From Cristatella mucedo (Eukaryota > Bryozoa > Phylactolaemata > Cristatellidae): 64,000 bases of DNA. Where the stretch lies: assembly GCA_009760855.2 (NCBI GenBank), contig WPIO01000043.1, forward strand, positions 1,736,001 through 1,800,000. Direction: 5' to 3'. Positions 1-12,800 of the stretch are shown here, piece after piece (positions within the stretch are counted from its first letter, which is position 1; each line of letters opens with the position of its first letter). The position numbers and the translations under genes were made by a program. A model generated the notes under the pieces. That model saw only the letters and a program-made list of their open reading frames with translations. It was not told the origin of the DNA and did not search any database.

Positions 1-775
1 CCATCCACAAGACTCATCCTCGATCTAGTAAAATATCAGCAGCAGTTGGCTGGTGTCAAATGGCTAAAGTTTTTGGTATTGGTTGATAACTATTTGGATT
101 AGACAGACTAGACTGCAATTGGCATTGGCTGGCTTCGGGGCAAACAACGATAACCTTTGACTATTCTCGAGCAGCTGTGCTTTGCCCACTATGCATTTGC
201 TGTGGGCAAGAATGATGCAGCTTAGTGCCACAAAATGACTGCAGAGTATGGACAGAGTAATTATGAAAGCTAATACTTAACAGCAAAGTAGATCTCTGAG
301 ATGTCGTGCTCGCAGCTGAGTTCTGTTTCTGCTGCAAACCCAGTTGCACGTGTTTCAACTTACCCTTAGCATGAAACAAAGTAAAGATGAGCTGATATAT
401 TATCTTATTAAATAAATAAATAAATAAATATATATATATATATTATCACTATATATTATCTTTCCACTTGACGGATGTGTGCCATCTGAGAGGGCCTTCG
501 AGGCCATCATCTGCTGGCAGCAGGCAATAAACAATTGTCTGCTGAAGGGCTCAAGTCGTCTTGACCTGGGTTCTGAGTGTCAGCACTGTCAGCACCTGAC
601 CCTAAGCTAAGACCTAGTGGCACGGTTCTAGCTGGTGCTAGAAGGTTTATTTGCTGCAAGAAATTGTGTACTGGACATTGACCATGAGGCCATACACGAG
701 GCAGTGGATGGCAGCGTCCTGCTGTCATTCTTCTTCAAACTGAAGGTTCGCACTCACCCTTATGCCTTATTGTAG
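1..775. other. No recognisable exon
   Basis: The SLC26 exon upstream of 776 should end in phase 1 and encode a GTSRH-like motif. I looked for it here and did not find it, so it probably lies to the left. The only structure seen is the simple repeat at 412-444. Confidence 0.6.
412..444. repeat. (AAAT)n followed by (AT)n
   Basis: AAATAAATAAATAAATA then AT dinucleotides. Confidence 0.9.
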
Positions 776-1095
776 GCGTCTTTGCCGTGGCGTCAATGAT
801 GATCGCAAGCTCCATAGATATTGCCATGCTGCCTCGAGCAGAGACGTCGGGTGCCACTCTCCTTTCCAACTCGACGGCACAAACGTCGCCGGCGACGACA
901 GCGGCCTCGTCACCACTGGCGTCCACTGAGCACACGGCATTTGGCTGGTTCTCGCCTGTCGGAGGCAGTGGCAGCAACGGGAGCGGTCCCAAAGCGCCCG
1001 CGTCGGCCCCTTTAAACGGCCAGGCCGAAGATTTGGATGCTCAGCAGCGCGTCGTGCTGGCCTGCTCGCTGAGTCTGCTCGTCGGACTCATGCAG
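776..1095 (+). CDS. SLC26 exon 1 (first visible): membrane segment plus long extracellular loop
   Basis: The acceptor is TTATTGTAG and the donor follows CAG at 1095. The exon enters with two bases of a split codon and leaves in phase 0. It starts VFAVASMMIASS, which matches the family's conserved segment after GTSRH. A Ser/Thr/Ala/Gly-rich loop follows with an N-glycosylation sequon (Asn-Ser-Thr), then the next membrane segment, SLSLLVGLMQ. The loop of about 65 residues is longer than I would expect for this position. The missing upstream exon must end in phase 1. Confidence 0.88.
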
Positions 1096-3313
1096 GTTGG
1101 CAAGATTTTAATGGAGATTTTTTATATGTGCTGCCCAGTCTGGCTCGCCATATTTGCCTTCTCCAACAACAGTTCGTGTCTGCGACGGCTCAAAGCCAGA
1201 TGGGCTGTCGCCATTAAATGCACATGCATGCCGAGGGGGAGGGGTCAGTGACTTGTCCATGTCTTTATTTCTTGTTTTCTTTTCGATTGAGTCACTAGTG
1301 CATGGCTAGCAGCATTCTGTCTAGCGTGCCTCTTCAGTCGCACCCTCCCCCAAAAGTGATTTGCCTGCACTCACAAGGTCGAGGTTTGGCCAATCCTTAG
1401 ACCCATATCTAGGCGTTACAGTTCTCAGCCTGTCACAATTGGGGGAAGGGTGTTACTCACCATGGGTCCTAATAACTAGCTGCCCCAAGTAGCTTCTTAT
1501 GTGCTTCTGCATGGCTGTCTATGCAAGACTCTTTGAAGTGATGATTGAAATTCTGTTAAGCACATTAATCACTATAACAATAGTATTAATATATTAATAG
1601 CAGCAGCTTAATGATAGCATACTTGGTCAGCACTAAGAGAACAAAGTCTCTTTCTGGGTACTTCATATGTTGGAAAACAAGCATGAAACCTTGCTTGTTA
1701 TGGGTTCTTTGTTGTTTCTTCTCTGTCAGCAAGTTCCTAAGCGTTTCGATAAGTATTTAAATTTCCTAGGAAGCAGAATAAAAAAATTTATTATTAACAT
1801 CGATTGCTTGTGTAGTGTACTTTATGCTTAAGTGGCATAATGCACTAACTATCGCCATACCTGTATGCTTCTTTGTCATAGAGCAAACAATAATGAAAAT
1901 GGATCTGAATTAGGACGGTTATAATATTATTAATGATAGGTCTCCTGCATCGCATGCTAAAATAATCTTATCTATTCAGTGCTTAACGGCTTGCTGCTGA
2001 AGAAGCAAAATTATAACCGTTTGCATGCTCACACTAGCATGCACAAGTTCACGAGACAAAAACTCAATGCTGATACTTAATATGATCCCTGGTTAGTAGC
2101 ACTCACTGCTTGATGCACAAATTCACTGAGGTGCTATACAACAGAAATTCACTCTTGTTCTTCGTCAAGACGTGCACCGTTATAAAGGACGTACGTGAAA
2201 ATTAACAAATGCAGAGCACAGGTGTAGAGGAATCGATAGATTGATAGCTTCTTTTTGAATATAGCCTATTAGAATACGGTGGGATATTAGTTGGTAGTAA
2301 GTTTCATGCTTTAAAAGCATAGTAAGTATAGGGAGGGTCTCCAAGAGAGTTGTAATTAGTTAAGGGCATATCGACCAGACTAAGGAGAGCAGGTGGTGGA
2401 TGCAATTGGATGTCCAATACAAAATAGGCCATAGCAAGAGCATGAACATGTGAAGTGAGTGACCAAATTTAAATCAATACCCTGCTAGATTTGCAGCCAG
2501 TGCAGATTGAGGAGCTGTGGTATAATGTGGCAGTTGGGCCCTATATGACAGATAAACCGTGGTGCCACGTTTTGTACCGTTTTGCATCATAATGCAAAGC
2601 CAGGATAACCTACAGTTCGTGAGATAACAAAATCTACTCCAGATGTTTGCGAATGTACTGACCAGTTTTATCGTGGTGGTTTATGGGTTACACACGTGAA
2701 AGTAGGCAGACTCGACTGTCGCGCTGATGTGCTCATCTTTTAAAAGCCAATTTGGAAAAGAATGCCCAAGATTCCATGCAGTGACTACTGGAGAGATGCT
2801 GGTCGAGCCGATTGTTATCATATTTTCATTGATGCCTCTAAATACTAGAACAGTCCTTGGTAAATAACCATCCAGTGTGCAAACAGTAATTATGAACTAC
2901 TTTGAGAGTAAGATCAAATTGAACTAGCACTGTGAGACTTCCACTTAGCAAAGCAAGCAAAAATCAGGACGACATAGTTGCTTACCCTAAAATTATGCAA
3001 AGCCTGTGTTGAAGGCATCCGTAAAGTAGCATAACAGATGTATGAGATAAGCGACAGCTTATTTTTTAGCTAAATTTTGAGGTTTAGTCCTGGGATTGAG
3101 GTGATGGCCTTTGACGACCGAGGTCGTAGGGCTCAATTCCTGTTGCTTATGAGGTGAAGCACCTGCATAGAGACTCGAGTTATCTTAAGGCAATAAAAGT
3201 GGATATATATATATATATTATTGGATTTATATAATATATTGTTATATATATATTATTGGATATATATTATATTATTATATATATATTATTGGATATATAT
3301 ATATATATATATC

Positions 3314-3351
<38 letters not shown>

Positions 3352-3780
3352 GATCGTACCACTCGCTTTTCGGAATCCAACAGTCTAGAAATACCTCGCA
3401 CAAACCTTAAATCCTTTGGAGACCGTGCATTTAGCTCGTATGCTCCCACAGCCTGGAACTCCCTCCCGACCTGCATCAGAACATCCCCTGACCTGACCAC
3501 ATTTAAAAGAAACTTAAAAACATACCTATTTAGGACAGCATTTAGTGGGTCCTTGTGATTCGTCCTCGATGTGCTTATGCGTGCTGACACTGTTCATGCT
3601 GCCACTGACCACATTTGCATGCTGACCCAGTGCATGTAACCCCTAACCATGTTATTCATTTTGTTTGTTTTTCAAGCATGATTTTACTTACTATTCTATT
3701 GCGTATCACTTTGCAGCAAATGTAAAGCGCCTAGAAAGAGATTAAGTTCTCTGAGGGCGCTTTATCAAGTGCAATATTAT

Positions 3781-3837
<57 letters not shown>

Positions 3838-6800
3838 CACTGCATGCCCACGTCATATGAAGGATAAGAAACACACAGTCCACGATGTTTGGTGGGTTGT
3901 GATGCTACTGTCAGTCATTCTGAGGCCAACCGGAAGCATACTACCTTCCCTCCCCCCCCCCCCGTTTACGACCCTTTTACGACCTGTATAGCCCCCCACG
4001 AAATCTTACCTTCTGCTGCCCATTTCATGTCGAAGGCCAGTTTTACCACGAATTCACTTGCTACAACTTTTTCAGTATTTGTCAAGAAAGGTATTAAAGT
4101 AGGTTTTCAATTTGTGTTTCGGCAGGATTATTTTGTCTTTCTTATATCTGAAATGATTAGGAACTCAAAAATCAAATGTTATGCCCATCTTCTCTCACAG
4201 AAAAATAGTTCACTTTTTAGCCCAGGCATGATGCTGTGATGAAGGTCTGGAAGCTAGCTAAACACACCGTGAACTTGCTATTGGTTGAGCAAAGCATGAT
4301 ATCAGAGCATAAATATTTACCGGGCAGGTGCCTGGGGAGCTTCATCGTCCAAGCTTAGGGGGAGATACAAGAGTCACCCCTCTTATGGCGATCGATGCTC
4401 TTGTTGGCAACAACAGGATGACTAGCAGAGATCATAGCAAATGTCACCTTGGTGACCACAGTGCTGTCAAGCTGTGCTGCTGCCCAATGAAAAACAACCG
4501 AGAGGCTTCTGTAGCATTAGTTTGAATTAGTGTCGCTTTTAGATGTGCTGCTACTGCTGGCATCATACTCGAGCTATCAGAGCACTATCCTAAAAGGAGG
4601 GGGCCCTGGATAAGATGCACGGATATTATTTCGTCAAGGCATGCTTCAATGGACCGTGTCCTTGTTACGTGTGAAGGACTCTGGTAGCTATCAAAAGCTG
4701 CCAAGGCTTTGAGTGCAATATAAAAAACTCTTCGGGGTAACACCCATTTAGTCTGTAATATTTCAGAATTACAGATGGAGATGCATACATGTACAGCCAT
4801 TTTTTTTAGCGCAATACAAATTAAAGCATTCGACTGTATGTGCTTTTCAAATGACTGTGTGGTGTGAAGCTAAGCAGCTAAGCCATCTTGGAGCAGCATG
4901 AACGTTTCGCGTACTACCATAATTATGGTCGTGCCTACAACGATGCCTCTTTTGTTTGCGTCCAACTAAGGTATTGATGGGTGTTCTAAAGCTTGGCTTC
5001 GTTACCATCTACTTATCAGACTCGCTAATAAGTGGCTTCACTACGGGAGTTGCCTGCCACATATTTACCAGCCAGATTCCATCTCTCTTGGGCATCAAGG
5101 TCGACAGATTCAATGGGCCACTAAAAGTTGCCTACGTAAGCTGCTTGCTTGCTCTGATGCTGAAACAGGCCACAGAAAACTGTTCGTGCATCTGCCACAA
5201 GCTCAGCCTTACAAACATCGTTTCAGACATATGCGAGTCTTTTCTCTCGCATCACCACCATCAAGGTGGTGGAACCCGTCATGGGCATCATTGCACTGGG
5301 CATACTCGTTGCTGTAAAAGAGGGCATCAACGAGAAATTTAAGAAGAAAATGAAAATGCCAATACCGATTGAGCTGATTCTGGTGAACTATTGCTCGTAG
5401 TCTTGATCTTGCATGTCTATATTCGAAGTCGGCCTGCTTAGTACTTCATTGTTGCGATGCTTGTGCTGATGCTTGTGCCAAGTGATGCTCGTTTTTGACA
5501 GTTTTAAATCTTTTTTCCTGTGGCATCTCTTAATTTATAATAATAATAATATACTTAATACAATTGATATAGCGTGACCAGAGAGCTCAATCTCTTTCTA
5601 GGCACTTTATATTTGCTGCAAAGGAAGCGCAATCGAATGGTTAGTGGTGGCATCTCAACGAAAGCAAGCATAATATGGTTAGGTATGGCATGCACCGGGT
5701 GGCAGCATGGACAGTGTCGGGAATGACGAGCCACACGGACCCACTAATGCCGTGATAAATAGATGCGCTTTTAGGATCTTTTTAAATGTATTCAAGTCAG
5801 GGAATGTCGTGACTCAAGTCGGAAGTGAGTTCCAGGCTTTGGGAAAATTTGTGCTAAGCCTACGGTCTCCAAAGGATTTGACGTTCGTACTAATTATAGG
5901 TAAAGGATTAGAGTCCGATAAGCAGGTGGTACGATGCTTAGCCTGTTGGGGGACTAGATCTGATAGGTAGGCTGGCACCAAAGAATGGACGGACCTAAAA
6001 GTGAGTGACACAATCTTGAAGTCGATGCGTTGCTTGACCGGGAGCTAGTGCAAGTCGGCGAGAAGTGGTGTGATGTGGAAACTGCGACTCTCACGACAGC
6101 CAAGCCTAGCTGCAAAGTTTATCACCAGCTGTGAACGTCTTACTGCACAGGTCTGCAGACCAGCAAGCACTTGTAAAAAGGAATCATCTACAATAAATTC
6201 GGCCACAGTAATTTCTTTAATGATGTCATCTGTGGCATTTGTATGAGAAGCCAACCTTTGCCGCGGGTTCTTAACAATGAGTATGTACTTGAAATCAAAA
6301 TATGTTTCCATGCAGAAATGTTTTATCATAGCTTGACGATGCTGTCTTATATGTTAGTCTTTGTTGTGCCTTTTCCAAATCTGCCCTATTGAATTCAAAT
6401 CTTGCCGTGCTACCATGGTAGTCAGCTGGGATCACTTTAGAAATGCCAAGAAGAAATGCAGGAATTATATAAGAGTCCAGTCAGGTCCTGTATCATTAAA
6501 ATGCACTTTTCAAATTGCCACAGACATTTATTACCCAATAGATGCAGCAGTAGTTGTATCAATGAGCAGCAAGCATCAGGAAGCAGCAAGAAGCTGCAGC
6601 TAGCACCAGCACCATGAGCTATCGGCAATCAAAATCAGTAGCAAACCGCATAAATTAGCTGTAGCAGCAAGCAGCAGGTCTTAGCAGCAGCCTTTATAAG
6701 CTTGTTAATGTCCTGCTGAGCGAAAGTGCACTTTTATTATTGTGTATGTTTGCCTGAAGTTGCTGCATCAGTGTCTAAGTCGCCATTTAATAAAGAGGCT

Positions 6801-9800
6801 GTCAAATCAGCTAGTATTCGTATATTTAAATAGTATGCTTCATCAAGCACTTATTCATGAAACTTCTGCATGTGCTATTGTGTACATGCCTTTATAATTG
6901 CTACTGTTTTAAGACTACTTAATGTAGATGCAGGCAGACGTATTGGGTGTTTGTCTTTTGAAATGCAGAAGGTATTATTTTGTCTAGTTTTGTCCTACAT
7001 TTTTCGGCAAGCTGGGTAGCCCTCTTCACCTGTGCTTTCGAGTCCACATCTTGATTGGTTTCACAAATCTAGACTTTTCATTGTTGCCTGCTGGAAACTG
7101 CATCCATGTAGATTTTGTGATGACACTGCTGTTCTGCATGGGCTGTACATATTTCTCAAAGTGTTGCCCATTTCTAGTAAACTGATACTGTGTAGTGCAT
7201 TGTCACGACCTTAGTTGGATGTGCACGAATAAGGTATTTTATTAGCTTGACATCTGCCTGGTGCACATGTTTGGCTAGTGTTGCTGGGGTTTAATAATAG
7301 TAATTATAATAAGAATAATAACAATAATAAACAATACTATTGTATTTATATAGAACCGTCAGAGAACTGTGTCTCTCTTAGGCACTTTCCAGATGCAGCA
7401 TATACAGCATTACCAAATAATTGGTGGTAACATTAGCATGCATCAGGCATATGAAGCAGGCACAGCACATAAAGTACAAATCACGAAGACCCACCAAATG
7501 CTGTAATAAACAGGTGTGTTTTAATTTTTAAGCTTCTTTAAATGTCCTCATGTCAGGGAACAATGCGATGTGGGTCGGTAGTGAGCTCCCGGCTTTGGGA
7601 GCGTAGGCACTAAGGAAGTGGTTCTCAACCTTCCTAATGCCGGGACCCTATATAGTTCCTCGTGTTGTGGCAACCCCAACCACAAAATCATTGTGTGAAA
7701 TAGTGGAAATGGCTGTTTTTCGATGGTCTCAGGCGGCCCCTCTGAAATGGTCGTTCGACCCCAAAGGTGTCGCGACCCACAGGTTGAGAACCACTGAACT
7801 ATAGGCATGGTCTCCAGTGGCTTTGAGGTTCGTACCAGGTATGGCTAAACGATTCGAGTCTGAACAGCTGGTTGTGCAATTCTTTGCATGGTGGGGAGTA
7901 GTTCTGATAGGTAGGCTGGAGCCAGAGAATGAAGAGACCTAAAGGTAATTACAAGACCTTGAAGTGTGTAATAAGACTGACATATAATTTACTAATATAT
8001 CTCGTTTGTATATCACCACAAGAGAACTTAATCTCCGGTCAGGCACTTCACTTGTGCCACGGGGTTCGAGACTACGACCTCTGTCATCAAATACATTCAC
8101 CATGACCTCGGTTGTTAAGGGGCGAAGAATAGTGTGGATCTACCTTGCATCATTATTTTCTTGTGAGGATGTCTCCTATCTCTTGTTTATACCTATACTC
8201 ACTGGCATAGTCATATTTCAAGATAATCTTTCAGTCGAATTTAGTGTTCTAAGAGATGGAAACCTTGAAGCAAGACTCATTTCCTACTTGAAACAAAATT
8301 TTACAATACACCAGGACCTTGTCTCAATGTCTTCCAGAAGGAATCTCAATTTCGTACATAACTGATAATTCCATGATTAATTCCTTCTCCGAAATTCAGA
8401 CTTAAGTAGAGTCTCTCTGGTTCTTTTGCTTGATCTTTCGGCAGCATTTTATATGATTTGATCATTAAGTCCTTCTCCAGTGCGTCCCACCTTACCTAGG
8501 CATCACTGGCACCACATGCACTGCAATTGTGTAGGTCACATCTTAGTGAAAAACTTGAGAGTTTTAAAGTCAACGGCCAAAAATCATCCAAGTTTTAAGC
8601 ATCAAGTATGGTGTAGGTGTGGGCTCTGGGCTCGGGCCGCTCTTTTTTACAGTTTATACTCTCCCTTTTGCCCAATGTGATCGCCAAGCACAATATACTC
8701 TTCCACTTCTATACAGACGATACTCAGTTGTCCTTTGCTTTGATCTCTATCAGCCGAAGAGCCCGTCAAACTCGCTTGCTGCATGCTTTGCTGACATCTG
8801 CACTCGCAACACAGCAAACTTTCTCAAGTTTAATGACGATATAACAACGTACTAGTCAATGCCACACCTATTGTGATGCGAAATAGAAAAGCCTACGATG
8901 CTCCGGCACAGAGAAGCTTGGCTGCAGAGTCTTGCACCTTCTGTAAGCACCTGAAGTGAGTTATCTCCTCCTCTCATTTCACAAAGCCATAAAGACTAAC
9001 TGGATGTTATGCAGGAGAGTTTTTTATCGCACTGAAATATAGCTTAATATATAAAATATAGCCTAAAATAGCCTAAGTGGCTCTGCAGTAGTCAACAGAC
9101 TTTATCTTATGTTAGAAAGACAAAGTGAGAAGCATGGCTGGGTTATGATGGCAGTCAAAGAAGTAAGTGGCATGGAAGCAGCAGGCCAGAAAGACTGGAA
9201 AGGATGTATCACAGTCGGCTGCAGGATTATAATCCTGCACCCAGTGTGGAACATCCTATAATTATAGATGTCGTTGCATAAAAATGGCACCCGACTCTTC
9301 TCATGATAGTGGTCACCACATTGACATGCTTACTTAGCAGAATGTGTAAAGTGCCTAGAGCGAGCTCTAGTTCTCTTAGGGTGCTATACAAATATCTTAT
9401 TATTATTTTTATTATTAATAATTATCCTTGGAAAACTAGTAGGCTTTGCCAGTCAAGATAGATACTGTTTCTTTTCTCTGTTTGATGGGTTCAGCCCATA
9501 ACAGCTTCTGAACAGTCGTTGACATGTCTATCGAAAACGATTACCGGTCAGCTGATTCTGATAAAACATCTTCATTTATCTAGTAGCTTGTGTGCCCTAG
9601 GGGCCACCACTTGCTAGCTACATAGGATTTCCTAGTGTGGGACTGAGTTTTTGAATTTAGTAATGAAATGCAAGCAAATAACGCAGGCTAAGACCCAGGG
9701 ACTGCTCTTAAGCTTATTGCCAGTTTTTGCCCCTAGGTCTTAGCCTAAAAAAAATACTAGCTGATTAAACAGCCTCCTTTTGTATAGCGACAGAAGAGCC

Positions 9801-12800
9801 TTTACGGCTATCACCACCGCTTGCAGTGGCGATAAAGGATCGCCCACCGCAGGAATCGAACCCACGACCTCGGGACCGAGGTCGGGAAAGCAACCGCCTT
9901 ACCTAGTGTGCCATCACGGCTCACCAACGTCCCTTTTTGCGATCCAGGTCGTCGTTCAGAGTCCTGCAGGAGGCAATCTGCCATTACCCACAGTAAGCTG
10001 GAGCATAGCTACTGAAGTTATTCTGCCATTGGATAAATGAAGCTCTTTAATTAGCAGACCTCTAATTTTTGCTTGGTACTTTACCACCGTGGTAATCTTG
10101 CTTTGTCAATATGCATTTGTTTTCAGGCATGATTGCAGTGCCCATCCTGTCACTGTCTCTTTCTGCTGCTACTTTCTCTTGCGTCCAGTCTTGCTGTTGC
10201 TCTGTATGTGTCTGCCACATGTCTTGCTGTGTCTGTCCCACGCCTCGCTGTGTCTGACCCTCATCTCGCTATGTCTGCTCCTCATCTGGCTGTGTCTGCC
10301 ACTCATCTTGCTGTGTCTGCTCCACGCCTCTCTGTGTCTTCACAACGTCTCTCTGTGCCTGCCCCATGTCTCTCTGTGCCTGCCCCAGATCTCTCTGTAT
10401 CTGCCCATCATCTCTCTGTCTGCCCCACATCTCTCTGTATCTGATGCCGACCGATGCAAACTGGGCAGCAAAGTTGCCAGTGCTGGTTTTGTTGTTATGG
10501 AGTCACTTTTACTCCCAAGCTGAATCGACACCTTTAATAGGGATGGCAGGCATTTAAGGAGTATAGCAGAGAAAAGTCAACCATAGTGAGAAATGAGGCA
10601 TCCCGACATCTCTACAGGTTGTGCCACTGGCCACAAATGCGCTAGGATGGCTCCTCCCCAGGAAGCAGACGATGGGATGGACTACTTTGGACTTTGGGAT
10701 GGACTAGTTTTTTTAACTACGAGCTACGAGCACCAGAGTTGCTTATATCTTTAGCCCAGACTTAAGCAGGTACCAGGCATTGTGGTAGCTAGTGGTGTTG
10801 CTTCCTAATACTGGTCTAGCTGCTGCTCTGCTTTGGATAGCTGCTGTTGCTCGTGGATAGGATCTTACTCCCTCTTCATACCCTTATGCATCCTTTTAAA
10901 TTTTTCTTTTGAATATGCATGAGCTGTCCTGTATCTTCCTCACTTCTAGAAAAAGGCGCTGTTGGAGTGAGCAATATGGTGTATCTATCTGTTGATCTAC
11001 AATATCGTGAGAACTTGCAATTAACGAACAGCTTGCCAGTGGTAGTAGCTTGACCACTCTGAGAATTGTGTTGCTTTCCGGCAACTTCTCGGCACTCTCG
11101 TAAAAAATATATAATTCATTTGTATAGCACCCCAAGAGAACTTTATCTCTATTCAGGCGCTTCACATGTGCCTTGGGGCTCATTCCACGACCTCAGCCAG
11201 ACCTTCGTCAGCTGAGTTATGACTTTTTTTTTACAGGTCATAGCAGCAACAATGGTATCATATTTTTTTAATCTCGACAAAAATTACAAAGTCAAGGTCG
11301 TCGGCAACATACCAGCTGGGTAAGCTGTTCACATACTGTGAGCTGCACTTGCTGTAATTAATGGTTGTAGTCTGCTGCAGAGGCAGTGCTGTCCATCGGC
11401 TGCCTGGGTTTAGTAGGACGATTTTTCGAAGTAATGGTCGGATGAATAGCCGCCTCATTTACACAGTGACAAAAGAGCTTTAGGGGCTATCACTTCTGCT
11501 TTCACTAGCCAGTGAAGCATCACCTGATATTGGACAGTGGTTAGCTTTGTTGAGCTCCTGCTTAGTGGCTATACCTACTAGCAAAACCATCGTACTTTAT
11601 TTTGAAATCATGCTTCATTCCTCCTACTCTCTTCTGTGCTAGCATGATTATCATAATATATTTTTATAAACTATATGCAGCCTATAGTAGCTAAGAGATC
11701 AAAATCTCTTTCTGGGCTCATTTATATTTACTGGATGTACATTTCTTACATGCCTGAACGTTTTGTGGTAATAACATGCAGAATTTGAGAATGCATGACA
11801 ATATATAGCCGATTTAACAGCCTCTTTTGTATAGTGACAGAAGAGTCTGTATGGCTATCTCGATATCTTGCAGATACATGCATAGTGGCAATAAGGGATC
11901 ACCCTGTGCAGGATTCCCAGCCATGACTTCGGGACCGAGTTCACAAAAATCCGATTCACGCAGAAGAAACTTGTTGCCGAAGCTATTCGGCTGCATCTTG
12001 TGTAGCTTATGTCTGTTTTTGAATACTGTTGACTATGATTGACTGCTGTAAGGCAGGCAATATAATAACAATAATAACAATAATAGTTCACTTGATAAAG
12101 CGCCCTCAGAGAACTCAATCTCTTTCTAGATGCTTTACATTTGATGCAAAGGGAAACGCCATTGAATGATGAGTGGATATCATACTTGATAAGCAACATG
12201 AATAACATGGTTAGGGGTGGCATGCACAGGGTCAGCATGCAAGTCTGGTTAGTAGCAGCATGCACAGTGTCAGCATGCATAAGCCCATCAAGGACAAATC
12301 ACTGGGACCCACTAAATGCTGTCCTCAAAAGGTGCGTTTTTAAGTTCTTTTTAAATGTGCTCAAGTCAGGGATGTTGAGATGCCAGTCGGGAGTGAATTC
12401 CAGGCTTTGGGAGCATACGAACCAAATGTACGGTCTCCAAAGGATTTGAGGTTTGTGTGAGGTATTGGTAAACAGTTAGATTCCGAAAAGTAGGTAGTGC
12501 AATGCTTAGCCTGGTGGGGGAGTAGATCTGATAGATAGGCTGGTGCCAAAGAATGAAGGGACCTAAAAGTGAGCAACAGAACCTTGAAGTCGATCCGTTG
12601 CTTTGCTGGTAGCCAGTGCAAGTCGGCGAGAAGTGGTGTGATGTGGCAACTGCGAACCTCACGATAGACAAGGCTAGCTGCAGAGTTTTGCGCCAACTGT
12701 AAGTGCCTCACTGCGCATGATGGTAGGCCAGCAAGCAGTGAGATAAAGAAGTCAATACAAATTGTCACAAATGCTTGGACCAACTTAGATGTGGTGTCCT

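Larger units (their letters stand above)
1096..4970. other. SLC26 intron 1
   Basis: Repeats at 2235-3833 as listed. The stretches 1096-2234 and 3834-4970 hold nothing I recognise apart from a poly-C run at about 3951-3962. Confidence 0.7.

Noticed and set aside
5136-5342. Open frame running on from SLC26 exon 2 through intron 2
   Set aside because: The SLC26 frame changes at the 5227 acceptor. The read-through translation (HHHHQGGG type) is a shadow.
10089-10523. 144-codon Leu/Cys-rich ORF resembling a membrane protein
   Set aside because: It is generated by the 21-bp minisatellite and is open in several frames.
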